Shown one piece after another: positions 18,681 through 27,489 of a stretch of 64,000 nt of DNA. Every line of letters begins with the position of its first letter. The first letter of the stretch is position 1. The notes below the pieces were generated by a model, which was not told the origin of the DNA, did not search any database, and saw only the letters and a list, made by a program, of their open reading frames with translations. Made by a program: the position numbers and the translations under genes. Source of the stretch: JABFRG01 sp046351415 (GTDB lineage: Bacteria > Myxococcota_A > Polyangia > Polyangiales > Polyangiaceae); assembly GCA_046351415.1 (NCBI GenBank), contig JAXLYO010000004.1, forward strand, positions 124,001-188,000. Direction: 5' to 3'.

Positions 18681-20093
18681 ATGACGTCCGAGATCGAGAA
18701 AGTAGCGAAGCGAGCCGATGATGAATTCGAACGCGCCGTCGACCGATTGTCGGCGTTTCTACGTATCCCGGCCATCTCCTGCGACAAGTCACATCACGCC
18801 GATGTCCGAAAGCTCGCGGGAGAGGTAAAGGCCTCGTTCGAGGCGCTCGGTTTCGCGAATGCTCGCCTCCTCGATTTGCCCGATGCGCTCCCGTGCGTCG
18901 CCGCCGAGTGGATGAACGCCGGCCCGGATGCACCGACGCTCCTCATCTATGGCCATCTCGACTTGCAGCCCGTGAAGGGGGAAGTGTGGGACACGCCTCC
19001 GCACGAGCCGACGCGCAAGCAAACGCCGCGTGGTGAGCGCCTTTATGCGCGCGGAGCCGCGGACGACATGGGCGGCTGGGTTTCCTGGCTCGCCGCGTTC
19101 GAGGCCTATTTCCACGTCTCGAAGCGCCTTCCGTGCAACGTGCGCATCCTCATCGAAGGCGAGGAGGAGATCGGCTCTCCGAACCTCGAGCGCTTCATGG
19201 ATGCGTTCCCCGAGGCGTTCGCTGCAGACGCAATGGTCCTTACCGATTGCGAAAATCCGTCCGTCGACATTCCAGGACTCACGGTGTCCCTTCGAGGTCT
19301 GCTCGATGTTTCGGTCGTCTGCGAGAGCGCGACGTCGGACGTGCACTCCGGCCTGTGGGGCAACGTCGTTCCAGACCCCGCGATGAGTCTCGTGAAGATC
19401 TTGTCGCGACTCGTCGATGACGATGGCCGCATGAAGCTCCTTCGGCGCCCCGTCGACCCAGCGTGGCTCGCCGCCTCGCGCGACGTCCCGCTCACGCGCG
19501 AAGTCATCCGTCGAGGCGCTCACCTCGTCGATGGCGTCGAGCCTCTTCCCGATCGGGAATTGTCGCCCGCAGCGTGGATGTGGCGTCAACCCGCCGTCAC
19601 CATCTTGTCGACGACGTTTCCGTTGCCGGGCAGCGAGAAGAATGCCGTGCGCGGCAAGTCGTCGGTGCGTCTCTCGGTGCGCCTCGCGCCTGGACAAACC
19701 AAAGACGAGATGATGGCAGCGCTCGAAGAAACGCTGACGAAAGACGTGCCCGGAGGCATTCGGGTGTCGGTGACCTGTCATGACGGCAGTGCCATGAGCT
19801 GGGACTACCAAACGAAAGGACCCGCCTTCGACGCGGCCGACAGGGCCTACGCGCGGGCGTGGGGAAAGACACCGATTCGCGTCGGTGTCGGCGGTTCGAT
19901 TCCGTTCGTCGCTCTTTTCGGCCGCAAATTCGTCGGGCTACCGCTCATTCTGAACGGCGTCATGGATCCCGAAACGACCGCGCACGGTCCCAACGAATCG
20001 ATGCACCTCGGCGTCTTCAAGAAGGCGATCGCCGCGAACGTGCACCTGCTCGACGAGCTCTCGCGGGTTCCGCCTAAGTCGATGCGCACATGA
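18681..20093 (+). CDS. M20-family metallopeptidase (dipeptidase type)
   Basis: The product has 470 residues. The two-zinc active site of the M20 family is visible: GHLDLQP (H92), RGAADDMGG (bridging Asp at 128 or 129), EGEEEIGSPN (E161/E162, general base and ligand), TDCENP and a final HGPNESMHL with a His ligand. The central lid domain contains DVHSGLWGN and the conserved S-x-R-L-x-P-GQT block. These marks fit the DUG1/carnosinase-like branch that cleaves dipeptides or dipeptide-like substrates. No signal peptide is seen, so it should be cytoplasmic. The ATG is preceded by AAAAGGGTG. It is transcribed alone; substrate is not inferable. Confidence 0.9.
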   Translation: MTSEIEKVAKRADDEFERAVDRLSAFLRIPAISCDKSHHADVRKLAGEVKASFEALGFANARLLDLPDALPCVAAEWMNAGPDAPTLLIYGHLDLQPVKGEVWDTPPHEPTRKQTPRGERLYARGAADDMGGWVSWLAAFEAYFHVSKRLPCNVRILIEGEEEIGSPNLERFMDAFPEAFAADAMVLTDCENPSVDIPGLTVSLRGLLDVSVVCESATSDVHSGLWGNVVPDPAMSLVKILSRLVDDDGRMKLLRRPVDPAWLAASRDVPLTREVIRRGAHLVDGVEPLPDRELSPAAWMWRQPAVTILSTTFPLPGSEKNAVRGKSSVRLSVRLAPGQTKDEMMAALEETLTKDVPGGIRVSVTCHDGSAMSWDYQTKGPAFDAADRAYARAWGKTPIRVGVGGSIPFVALFGRKFVGLPLILNGVMDPETTAHGPNESMHLGVFKKAIAANVHLLDELSRVPPKSMRT

Positions 20094-20113
20094 CCTGTCG
20101 CTGAACCTTGCCC

Positions 20114-21184
20114 TCAGAACCCGTTCGAACGAAGACGCGCGACTACCTTTTCGTAGAACGCGAGATGGTCGAACCCGACGGGCAAGAGCTTGTGCCCCAC
20201 TTCCTTGAAGTGGTCTGCAGGGACGCAACCAAGGAATGTGCCCCATTTCGCGCTCTCCACGGGCACGAGGCCGTCGTTGATCTCCACGGGGAAGTGCGCT
20301 TCGAGAAAGGATGCGCTCGCCGACAGCACTGGCGTTACGGGGTCCAGGTTCAGAGGTTCGTTCGCAAACTTTCCGTCGTCACAAACCGTGAACCCTGGCT
20401 TCATGTTCGAACGCCCCGCGTAGCTTTCGTACACGACGCGAGCGTCATTAGTGTATTTTGCATTGAACTCGGCCGCGCCCTTGACGCTCAGCGTGAATAG
20501 CTGGCTCCGAAGTGCGATGTCGGTGTCACGGTCGTAGACGGTCTTCTGCAAGAAGCCGAGCAGCGAAGAGGTGACGCCGTCGGCAACGAGCGGAAGGGCG
20601 TTCTCGATGCCAAGGGCAACGTCGGCGACACGTGTGCCGCGATGGGGCGTGGCGATGGTGGTGATCGTCGCGATGCGGTCGCCGTAGCCGAGGCCCTGGG
20701 GGCTCGCGAGAAGTCGCGCGTCGATACCACCCTGGCTGTGGGCGATGATGTTGACCTTGGCGCGCCCCGTCTTCTTCAAGATCGCATCGACTTGCGGAGC
20801 GAGTTCTTTCGCGCGAACGTCGCTGCCCGTGTAGGGGCTCGTCTCCGTAACGAACACTTCGGATTCACCCTTGGTGGTGAGGTCGGCGACGACGCCGTTC
20901 CAGTATGCGACGCCGATCTGCCCGAGCTCGAGGTTCTCGAAGCCAGCCATGCCGTGGACGAAGACGACGGGGTAGGGGGCGGGCTTGGCAGAAGCGGCCG
21001 AAGGCGGAGATGAGCTCGCCGGCGCAGCGCCCTCCGTTGGCTTCGCGCTTCCTGGAGAGGTCGGCGTCGACCTTGGCTGGGAATTCTCGTTGAACTCGGC
21101 GACGTCCGTTCCGCACGCCGCCGCCACGAGCGACGTCGCAAAGACGAGCGCGAAGGGTCGAACGGCGCGGAAGAGCGGCATCAT
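20114..21184 (-). CDS. lipase-like alpha/beta-hydrolase lipoprotein
   Basis: The product has 356 residues. A lipoprotein signal ends SLVAAACG (Cys24), then a Pro/Ser/Ala linker runs to about residue 70. The hydrolase core starts YPVVFVHGMAGFENL (oxyanion-hole HG), has the nucleophile elbow AHSQGG (Ser150) and THRGTR-like ATPHRGTRVAD after it. Near the C-terminus lie INDGLVPVESAKWG and the probable catalytic His in FDHLAFYE. This order matches bacterial family I triacylglycerol lipases. Lipid anchoring would place it on the cell envelope, facing the periplasm or outside. It is the downstream neighbour of a trypsin-like lipoprotein operon, 66 bp away. Confidence 0.85.
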   Translation of the reverse strand: MMPLFRAVRPFALVFATSLVAAACGTDVAEFNENSQPRSTPTSPGSAKPTEGAAPASSSPPSAASAKPAPYPVVFVHGMAGFENLELGQIGVAYWNGVVADLTTKGESEVFVTETSPYTGSDVRAKELAPQVDAILKKTGRAKVNIIAHSQGGIDARLLASPQGLGYGDRIATITTIATPHRGTRVADVALGIENALPLVADGVTSSLLGFLQKTVYDRDTDIALRSQLFTLSVKGAAEFNAKYTNDARVVYESYAGRSNMKPGFTVCDDGKFANEPLNLDPVTPVLSASASFLEAHFPVEINDGLVPVESAKWGTFLGCVPADHFKEVGHKLLPVGFDHLAFYEKVVARLRSNGF

Positions 21185-21250
21185 GTGGCCCCCACCATGA
21201 AACCTCCGCCTGCGCGCGTCAAGCGAAGCCCGGGGGCCCGGCGTTGTCCC

Positions 21251-23032
21251 TCAGCGCCTCACCTTCTCGATGCGAAGTGCGGCGACCCTGAAGCCATCGC
21301 TCTCTTCCCGGAATTCGAGCGTCGCCGTTCCCTTCGGAAGCGGAACCGTTGCCGTCGCGGTCCCTTCCTTCTCCTTCAGCGACTCGCAGAGCTCGAGTGG
21401 CCCGGGCTTGCCCGTATTCGCGAGCTCCGTCCACTCGGCTGCGACGGCCGCGCTTTTCAGCACGTCGCACGGGGAGACGTTGCCGTGGTGCAAAGCCTCG
21501 ATCACCCATTCTTTCGCCAGCGGCGCGCGCGTACGTATGTCTTGGCTGACGAGGCCATCGAGGGCTGCCGGCTCTCTCTGGAGTGCATCGACGGCTAGGA
21601 GGCAGGCCGTCTTCGCCGAGTGCTTGGCGATGCGCTCTCCCGTCTCTGACACGATCGTTCGTACGATGCTTCCAGGAATCGCGAAGCTCACTGCCTCGCG
21701 CTCGACGGCTTTGCGCGTGTTGATGCCGACGAGTTCGCCGCGCTCGTTGACGAGCGGACCGCCACTCGAGCCCGGGTCGACGACAGCCGTATGTTGGAGG
21801 AAAACGACGTCTCGCGCGCCGTCGGGGAGGAGAAGCTTCGCGTTCGACACGTGGCCGCGTGTCAGCTGGAACGATGCGCGGCCGAAGAGGCCTGGAAACC
21901 CCGCGGCGATGACCGGCGAGAGTTCCGGCGGGTCGTCTGCTGCAAACGCCATTCCGTCACCGATGGAGGGATCCTTCTTGTCGAACGAGAGAACTGCGAT
22001 GTCATGCTCTCGAGAGACATATGCAAGGTGGACCGGCGGCATGGGAGACCCGTCTGCATGCTTCGCTTCGAGCTTCCCGGCACCCGCGACGACGTGACGG
22101 TTGGTGACGAGGAGAGGTTCGCTTCCTCGATACACGACGAACCCCGTGCCGTGGCCGCTCATGCCGTCCTCGGGCATGTTCGGGAAGAGCCGTCGAGCGG
22201 AGTCGATGCAGGACGTCGGTGGAATGTTCGCGATGACGATCGCGCGTTTCCTGAGGTCTTCTGGTTTCGCAGAAGCGCTTCCTGCGAAGACGGCGGCCCC
22301 GTCCCCTTGGCAGCGATCTCCGAATGAGGCCGCGGCCTGGAAAAGCGTTGTCAGCGAGGTCTGCGTCTCGGCCGAACGGCTCATGCCCGCCCAGTTCGCG
22401 CTCGCCTTGGCGAGGTCGCGAAGCGCGTTTGCGTGCACGACGAGCGGCGTCGCGCCTTGGCGAATCTTCGCGGCCTCCTCCAATCGATGGGCGACTTCCG
22501 TCGCTCTCGCAGCGTCGAGGTGTCGCGTTCCGATGTCGGCTTCTGCGGCTCTGAGGACGAGGTCCGTTCCGTCTGAACGCCCCTTCGCGAAGACACGCGC
22601 CGCTTCGCGCGTTGCCATGACCCGCTTCAGCGCGAGCTTCACGTCTTCGGGCGGATGACTGAGCTCCTTCGACGTTTCTTCGAGCGCGATGCGTGCTTGC
22701 GCGAGGCTCTTTCGGTAGGCTTCGGTCTCCCCTGGGTTCGTTTTCTGAAGCGCTTCTTCCGTACTTTCGAGGAGTGAGCGAAGCGCTTCGGTTTGCCCCG
22801 CAAGCCCCGCGAGGGTCATCGGACGGGCGAGGGCCGGTGCGAGTGCGCTCGCGCTCGTCGTGAACTGGCTGTGCACGCGACAGGCGGCGAGTTCCGTCTT
22901 CGGGTTCGCGTGGGAAGCCGTCACGGGAGTGCTCGGTCCGGGAGTTCCGTGGCAGCCCGCGAAGATGCCACCTAGCGCGAGGATCGAAGTGCGGGGGAGC
23001 GCTCGAGGAAAGAAGGCGACGTTCCGTTTCAT
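21251..23032 (-). CDS. trypsin-like serine protease lipoprotein
   Basis: The product has 593 residues. The signal ends ALGGIFAGC (Cys27). Residues about 50-260 are mostly helical and may be a coiled-coil or repeat module. A S1-type protease domain follows with the full triad: VTNRHVV (His near 311), EHDIAVLSF (Asp near 344) and DPGSSGGPLVN (Ser near 420). A helical C-terminal region with several Cys ends the protein. No PDZ domain is seen, unlike DegP. The ATG directly abuts the stop of the upstream lipoprotein gene. It probably acts on envelope proteins; substrate unknown. Confidence 0.82.
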   Translation of the reverse strand: MKRNVAFFPRALPRTSILALGGIFAGCHGTPGPSTPVTASHANPKTELAACRVHSQFTTSASALAPALARPMTLAGLAGQTEALRSLLESTEEALQKTNPGETEAYRKSLAQARIALEETSKELSHPPEDVKLALKRVMATREAARVFAKGRSDGTDLVLRAAEADIGTRHLDAARATEVAHRLEEAAKIRQGATPLVVHANALRDLAKASANWAGMSRSAETQTSLTTLFQAAASFGDRCQGDGAAVFAGSASAKPEDLRKRAIVIANIPPTSCIDSARRLFPNMPEDGMSGHGTGFVVYRGSEPLLVTNRHVVAGAGKLEAKHADGSPMPPVHLAYVSREHDIAVLSFDKKDPSIGDGMAFAADDPPELSPVIAAGFPGLFGRASFQLTRGHVSNAKLLLPDGARDVVFLQHTAVVDPGSSGGPLVNERGELVGINTRKAVEREAVSFAIPGSIVRTIVSETGERIAKHSAKTACLLAVDALQREPAALDGLVSQDIRTRAPLAKEWVIEALHHGNVSPCDVLKSAAVAAEWTELANTGKPGPLELCESLKEKEGTATATVPLPKGTATLEFREESDGFRVAALRIEKVRR

Positions 23033-24277
23033 CTAAGGGACTTTCGGAAGCTGTCCGACGCGCATGACGCGCTCGAAGGTGATCGACCCTTTGGAGTACT
23101 TTGCACACCGACCGTCCTCGTCCACCTCGCATCGTGCATGACCGTCTGCCTCGGCGAGGACGATGCTTCGACCGCTCTCGCGCGTGGCAGGGACGTCTTT
23201 GATGGTCACGATCTTGCCTCCGCCTCCACCAATGTCCGTCACGCGAATGACGCCCGGCTTGGGCGTGCCTTTGGCGAGTCGTTTGAGGGTGTTTGCATTC
23301 TGCAAGAAGCTCGTCGGGAGCGCTTCCAGCTTGCCGGTGGTCTCGTCGCCATCGCTCTCGAGATTGAACATCCCACCTTTTCCTTGGGCTTTGACCACGA
23401 GTGTTTGCGCTGCATCGCGGGAGTCGGACGCATGCACGTGGCTGAGAACGTCGCCTTTCGGGCCGGTCGTCTCGACGATGACCTGGTCGACGCCCAGGAA
23501 GCCTTCCTGACCCATCCCGAAAATGGACGTGTAGTCCACCGTCCTTGTTTCGGCGGGGTCGACGTAGGCTCGGGTCCACTGGAAGCCCACCACGAAGTCG
23601 CCTTTCTTCGCGACGGAGAGGTCGCCATAGACGTGTGTGTCGGTCACGTTCGCGAAGCTCCCGAGCGCGACCTTCTCGAACATGCGCTTCAGCGTGGCAT
23701 TGTATCCGACGGTCGCCGTCTGGCAGAGGACGGTTCCATTTCCGCGATACGCGAGAAGCATCTTCCACTCGACCATCACCGCGCGGCCGTCTTCGGGGAC
23801 CTCGAGGAGCATGTTCATCGAGACGGACGGGGAGTTCGGTGTCCCCCTCACTTGGACCTCGTACCCCTTCTGTTTCGAAGTCGAGAGGAGCGAGCCAGCG
23901 ACGTCGCGCAAGAGCGCCCCCGCCGTCAAGAACCGCGATGCCACCAAACATTGGAGCTCGGGCTCGTCTTTGGCGAACGTGAGCTCGATGCGCGCTCCGC
24001 CATCTTTGTCGGCGGAGACTTTGGGCTCAGAAAGAGACTCGACGTCGAACGTCATGCCGTTCGATGGAAGCGTGACCTTGTAGGTGGCGAGCGCCGCGGT
24101 CTCCCGTTTGCTGCCGACGTCGTAGGTGAGGTTCGAGGGAGGCGAAGCAGGCTTTCCGCCGCACGCGCAAATGCTCGTGATGACACTGCCCGCCGTCGCA
24201 AACCGCAGCGACCAAGAGCGAGTCCTTCTCGGGCGGCGCCGGATGCGCGAACGGAGGGTCGAAGGAAGCATCGCCAC
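23033..24277 (-). CDS. lipoprotein, paralogue of the upstream gene
   Basis: The product has 414 residues. A strongly basic N-terminus (RSRIRRRPRRTR) is followed by a hydrophobic run and the lipobox-like TSICAC (Cys39). The mature sequence shares its layout with the next protein upstream (24284-25501): a GFQWTR / GFEWSR block, an adjacent Gly-rich F-G-x-x-x-E-G-F/L segment, and a closing Cys pair in CEVDEDGRCAKYSKG versus CELDDDGRCSRKTSG, both ending PK-[VL]-P. They are tandem duplicates that have diverged strongly. The family is unknown to me. The stop codon abuts the protease start, so it is part of that operon. Confidence 0.75.
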   Translation of the reverse strand: MAMLPSTLRSRIRRRPRRTRSWSLRFATAGSVITSICACGGKPASPPSNLTYDVGSKRETAALATYKVTLPSNGMTFDVESLSEPKVSADKDGGARIELTFAKDEPELQCLVASRFLTAGALLRDVAGSLLSTSKQKGYEVQVRGTPNSPSVSMNMLLEVPEDGRAVMVEWKMLLAYRGNGTVLCQTATVGYNATLKRMFEKVALGSFANVTDTHVYGDLSVAKKGDFVVGFQWTRAYVDPAETRTVDYTSIFGMGQEGFLGVDQVIVETTGPKGDVLSHVHASDSRDAAQTLVVKAQGKGGMFNLESDGDETTGKLEALPTSFLQNANTLKRLAKGTPKPGVIRVTDIGGGGGKIVTIKDVPATRESGRSIVLAEADGHARCEVDEDGRCAKYSKGSITFERVMRVGQLPKVP

Positions 24278-24283
24278 GCGCGT

Positions 24284-25501
24284 TCAGGGAAGTTTGGGGA
24301 ACGTGCCCGTCGTCGAGATCCGTTCGCGAACGAGGTCGCCGGAAGTCTTTCTGGAGCAACGGCCATCGTCGTCGAGTTCGCAACGGGTCACCTCCTCCTT
24401 GTACTTGAGGAGGAGCGTCTTTTCACCCTCGCGAGACACGACGATGGGCAAGATCTTTCCTTCGCCATCGGGAAAAGTAGGGGTGGCCGTCTTCTTGTCG
24501 CCTTTCGCGACCTTTCGGTAGATGCGCGCATCTTCGAGGTCGCTCGTTGGCATCTGGGCGATCTCGGTTTTCTGTTCGCGGCCTCCGACGAAGCGCGTGT
24601 AGATTCCACCTTTCGTCGTTCGCTCCAGAACGGATGCGGATTTTCCGTTGTTGTCGAGCGTCTGCGTCTCGGCGCGCGTCAGAAGGCCGCGCTCGTCGAT
24701 GCGCGCTTCGTGGAGAGAGTCGTGGAAGAGTAGGCCCTCGCGGGCCAATCCGAACGTGCCCGACATGCTCTGGTAGCCATATTGGCCATTCCCGCGGTCG
24801 AAAAGGCGAGACCACTCGAACCCGATGGGCATCTTGTTCATGCGGATGAGTTTCAGTTCGGCATACACGGCTTTTGGCTCGAGGTCCGAGAGCGGAAAGA
24901 GCGCCTCTTTCGAGATCCTGAGCAGTGTGTCGTGATACGCCAGCCCTTCGAGGACACACATCGCCGAGCGTGCGGCGAGCGGTGCGAAGACGACCTGGAA
25001 CGGCGCTGCGGCTTTGTCTTCGGTCGTGAAGACAGCGTCGAAGCGAACGAGCGGGTGGGCGGCGTCGCCTTGGAGGGAGAGCTCCTGAGCGGCAACGCGC
25101 ATCGGGTGCTCTTTCAAAATACCCGTGAAGAATACACGCATCGTCGCGCCGAACGATCGAAAGTGCTCGTTCGCGAAGCAGATGACAGGCGGTCTTCCCG
25201 CAGCGATGGGAACGATCATCGTCGCCGCTTGGGCGCCCGCGTCGTCGAGCTCGACCTTGACCTGCGGCTGCTGGATGCCCTCGACCGAGATCGCGTGGCC
25301 GAGGAGGTCGACCTTGTGCGTGGGGAGGGACGTCGTGTCGAGCGCCCTCGCCTCTTCGAGGGTGAGACGCTTTGCCTTTGGAGCTTCGGGTGCATACGGA
25401 ACCGGACGTTGGGCCGCGCACCCCGCTGTGATCGCACAGAGGAGCGCCAGCGCGGGCGCAGCAGAGGTGCGGAACGAGAGAATGGAAGACATGGTCGTCA
25501 T
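24284..25501 (-). CDS. lipoprotein, first gene of the protease operon
   Basis: The start at 25501 (MTTMSSILSF) is chosen because it begins a normal lipoprotein signal ending CAITAGC (Cys28); a second in-frame ATG lies at 25492, and the frame is open further upstream without signal-like sequence. The mature part (about 378 residues) resembles the downstream lipoprotein over its whole length. A conserved Cys pair lies near the C-terminus (CELDDDGRC). No known domain is recognised. It precedes its paralogue by 6 bp and is divergent from the HEAT lipoprotein gene across a 254-bp gap. Confidence 0.72.
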   Translation of the reverse strand: MTTMSSILSFRTSAAPALALLCAITAGCAAQRPVPYAPEAPKAKRLTLEEARALDTTSLPTHKVDLLGHAISVEGIQQPQVKVELDDAGAQAATMIVPIAAGRPPVICFANEHFRSFGATMRVFFTGILKEHPMRVAAQELSLQGDAAHPLVRFDAVFTTEDKAAAPFQVVFAPLAARSAMCVLEGLAYHDTLLRISKEALFPLSDLEPKAVYAELKLIRMNKMPIGFEWSRLFDRGNGQYGYQSMSGTFGLAREGLLFHDSLHEARIDERGLLTRAETQTLDNNGKSASVLERTTKGGIYTRFVGGREQKTEIAQMPTSDLEDARIYRKVAKGDKKTATPTFPDGEGKILPIVVSREGEKTLLLKYKEEVTRCELDDDGRCSRKTSGDLVRERISTTGTFPKLP

Positions 25502-25629
25502 CTCGGGTGAGCCGAATCCGGGGCGGAAGTCGCAAGGGCAAGTATGGCAGGTTCTTTCATCCGCGACAGGCGCTAGGAAACTCAGTGTAATTGAGTGGTT
25601 ACGAGCGGACACGCGCCTGTGAACTGTCG

Positions 25630-25657
25630 TTGACACCCAGGGCTTTGCTGCAATACC
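25630..25657 (+). promoter_or_regulatory. candidate sigma-70 promoter of the HEAT / sigma54-activator operon
   Basis: TTGACA (25630-25635) is followed after 16 bases by AATACC (25652-25657), resembling the better promoter at 29451. Transcription would start near 25664, leaving a leader of about 90 bases before the HEAT lipoprotein start. The same gap also holds an imperfect operator-like dyad, ACTCA-N7-TGAGT, at 25580-25596. The -35 is perfect but the -10 is weak. Confidence 0.45.
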
Positions 25658-25686
25658 GTGCCCTCAAACGGATTTTCGCCATTTTG

Positions 25687-25746
25687 CCCGCAGCGCGTCC
25701 GCGCGCTTTCGTTCTACCCGCCGCGCGCCCGCGCGCTTTCGCTTGG
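25687..25746 (+). repeat. 30-bp tandem direct repeat in a leader
   Basis: Two adjacent units (25687-25716 and 25717-25746) share 23 of their first 25 bases; the common core is CCGCGCGCTTTCG. The second unit runs into the ribosome-binding GGAGG at 25745-25749, just before the ATG at 25756. The repeat could form alternative GC-rich structures near the start codon. Confidence 0.6.
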
Positions 25747-25755
25747 AGGCACAGC

Positions 25756-27489
25756 ATGCTCCTCAGTCTCGTTAGGTCGTTCAGGGTTCGTCGGCTTGCA
25801 GCGTCTTTGCGTGCCTCTTCTGCTCCGATCGCAGTGACCACGGCGCTCCTCAGCACCTCGCTCTTGGTCGCCTGCGCCGACGAAAATGATCCGGCCACCT
25901 GGGTGAAGCGCCTCGACGACCCCGCGCGCCGCTCGGAAGCCATCGGACGACTGAAGGGCTTCTTCGAAATGGCGATGCAGGACGCCAAGAACAACCGCGA
26001 AGATCCGAAGCTGAAGAAGGTTCTCGATGTCTCCGCCGAACCGCTCGCGAAGACGTATACGGCGGGAGGTCTCGACGAGAAGACCCGCAAAGATCTGATC
26101 AAGCTCATCGCCGACATGCGTGACCCGAAGACGACGTCGGCGTTCGCGAAGGCCTTCAACGACTTCGAACCCGGCAAGAACGACGACGACGTTCGCTACG
26201 CAGCCCAGGCCATGAGCGGTCTCGCCAAAGAGAACAAGCTCACCGACCAGGTCGCGATCGATGCGCTCTGGACCTGCTTCGCCAAGTTCCAGCCGTCCAA
26301 GGCGAAGTCCATCAACCTCGTCAAAGACCTCGCAGACGCCGTCCTTACGGTGAAGCACCCTTCATACGCTCCGAAGGCCATCGAGAAGATTGGCATCGAA
26401 GTTCGTGATCCGAAGAGCCCGCAAGAAGGTCTCGATCAAATCCAGTTCTGGCAAGCGACCAGTATTCGCCTTCTGGCGAAGTTGAAGCACACGCCGGCGG
26501 TGAAGGCGCTCGTGAAGGTCATTCTCACGCCAACGAAGCTCGACCTTCGCCCCGTAACGAACGACGCACTCATGAAGATGCCGGTCGAAGCCGAGCCGGT
26601 GCTCATTTCCGCGCTCACCGGTTCCGATCCGGAGCTCGCGAAGATGGGCGCGGCCTTCGGTCCCGACAAGGCGCACCTCGCGATCTTGGCCGACTCGCTC
26701 GCGTATCTCTCGCGTCCGAAGGGCAAGGAAGCCATCCTCGACATGCTCGGCAAGGCAGAGAACGACACGCAGCGCGCCATCATGGCGCAGTCGCTCATTC
26801 GTTACCCGACGGACAAGAAGATCACCGACGCGTATCTCGGCGCCTACGGGAAGATCCCCGCGAACACGCCCATCGCGCTCATGAACGGTATCGACGGACA
26901 CGCGGCGCTCCTCCAGGCCGCGGCCCAGTTCTACCAGCCCGACCTCACCGCCTGGGTTCTCAAGGAGATCAACGCCGCGAAGGGCGAGCAAGCGGAGGCG
27001 ATGCATCTCTTCGCGCTCGAGGCAGCCATCAAGCTCATGCCGCCGGACAAGGTCGAAGAAGTGGGGGCGGCCGTGAAGAAGCACGGCACGCCGCTCGAGC
27101 AAACCAAGTTCGACAAGGCGAAGGAAGCGACCGACAAGTGCAAGCAAGACGCGGCCTGCTACGTCGGCATCCTCGACGAACCCATCCCGTCGACGCCCGA
27201 CACGGCAAAGTTCAAGGCCGTCAAGGCATGCTGGATGGCCGCCGCGTACGGCAAAGACGACACCAAGGCCGCGCTCCTCGGAAAGATCGAGAAGATCAAG
27301 GACGGCGTCATTCGGCTTTCGATCGTCCAAGTCATCGACCATCTCGCTCCGAACGGAGACGAAGCTGCGGCGACGGCGCTCGAGAAGATCGTGGCTGCTG
27401 ACGTCGCGAGCGGCAACGCCGCACAAATCGCAGCCGACGATGCGCTCAGCAAAGTGGCACTCATGCTTCGCGCCCGCGCACTGCCTTGA
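25756..27489 (+). CDS. HEAT-like repeat lipoprotein
   Basis: The ATG at 25756 is chosen for its TTGGAGG site 7-8 bases upstream and because it begins a normal signal (basic residues R10, R12, R13, then a core ending LLVAC, Cys40); the open frame extends upstream through a direct repeat and is unlikely to be translated. The 577-residue product is almost entirely helical pairs of about 35-40 residues, HEAT/ARM-like, with recurrent Lys-rich loops (for example KALVKVILTPTKLDLRPV). Two Cys (KCKQDAACYVG) sit near residue 460. Such repeats usually serve protein binding. It ends in overlap with the sigma-54 activator start (27486-27489), suggesting co-expression. Function unknown. Confidence 0.78.
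   Translation: MLLSLVRSFRVRRLAASLRASSAPIAVTTALLSTSLLVACADENDPATWVKRLDDPARRSEAIGRLKGFFEMAMQDAKNNREDPKLKKVLDVSAEPLAKTYTAGGLDEKTRKDLIKLIADMRDPKTTSAFAKAFNDFEPGKNDDDVRYAAQAMSGLAKENKLTDQVAIDALWTCFAKFQPSKAKSINLVKDLADAVLTVKHPSYAPKAIEKIGIEVRDPKSPQEGLDQIQFWQATSIRLLAKLKHTPAVKALVKVILTPTKLDLRPVTNDALMKMPVEAEPVLISALTGSDPELAKMGAAFGPDKAHLAILADSLAYLSRPKGKEAILDMLGKAENDTQRAIMAQSLIRYPTDKKITDAYLGAYGKIPANTPIALMNGIDGHAALLQAAAQFYQPDLTAWVLKEINAAKGEQAEAMHLFALEAAIKLMPPDKVEEVGAAVKKHGTPLEQTKFDKAKEATDKCKQDAACYVGILDEPIPSTPDTAKFKAVKACWMAAAYGKDDTKAALLGKIEKIKDGVIRLSIVQVIDHLAPNGDEAAATALEKIVAADVASGNAAQIAADDALSKVALMLRARALP

Noticed and set aside
22002..23951. 649-codon Arg-rich frame on the minus strand
   Set aside because: It is out of frame within two real lipoprotein/protease genes that have signals, catalytic motifs and tight junctions.
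23138..24733. 531-codon plus-strand frame
   Set aside because: Antisense to the paired lipoprotein genes, without signal or domain.
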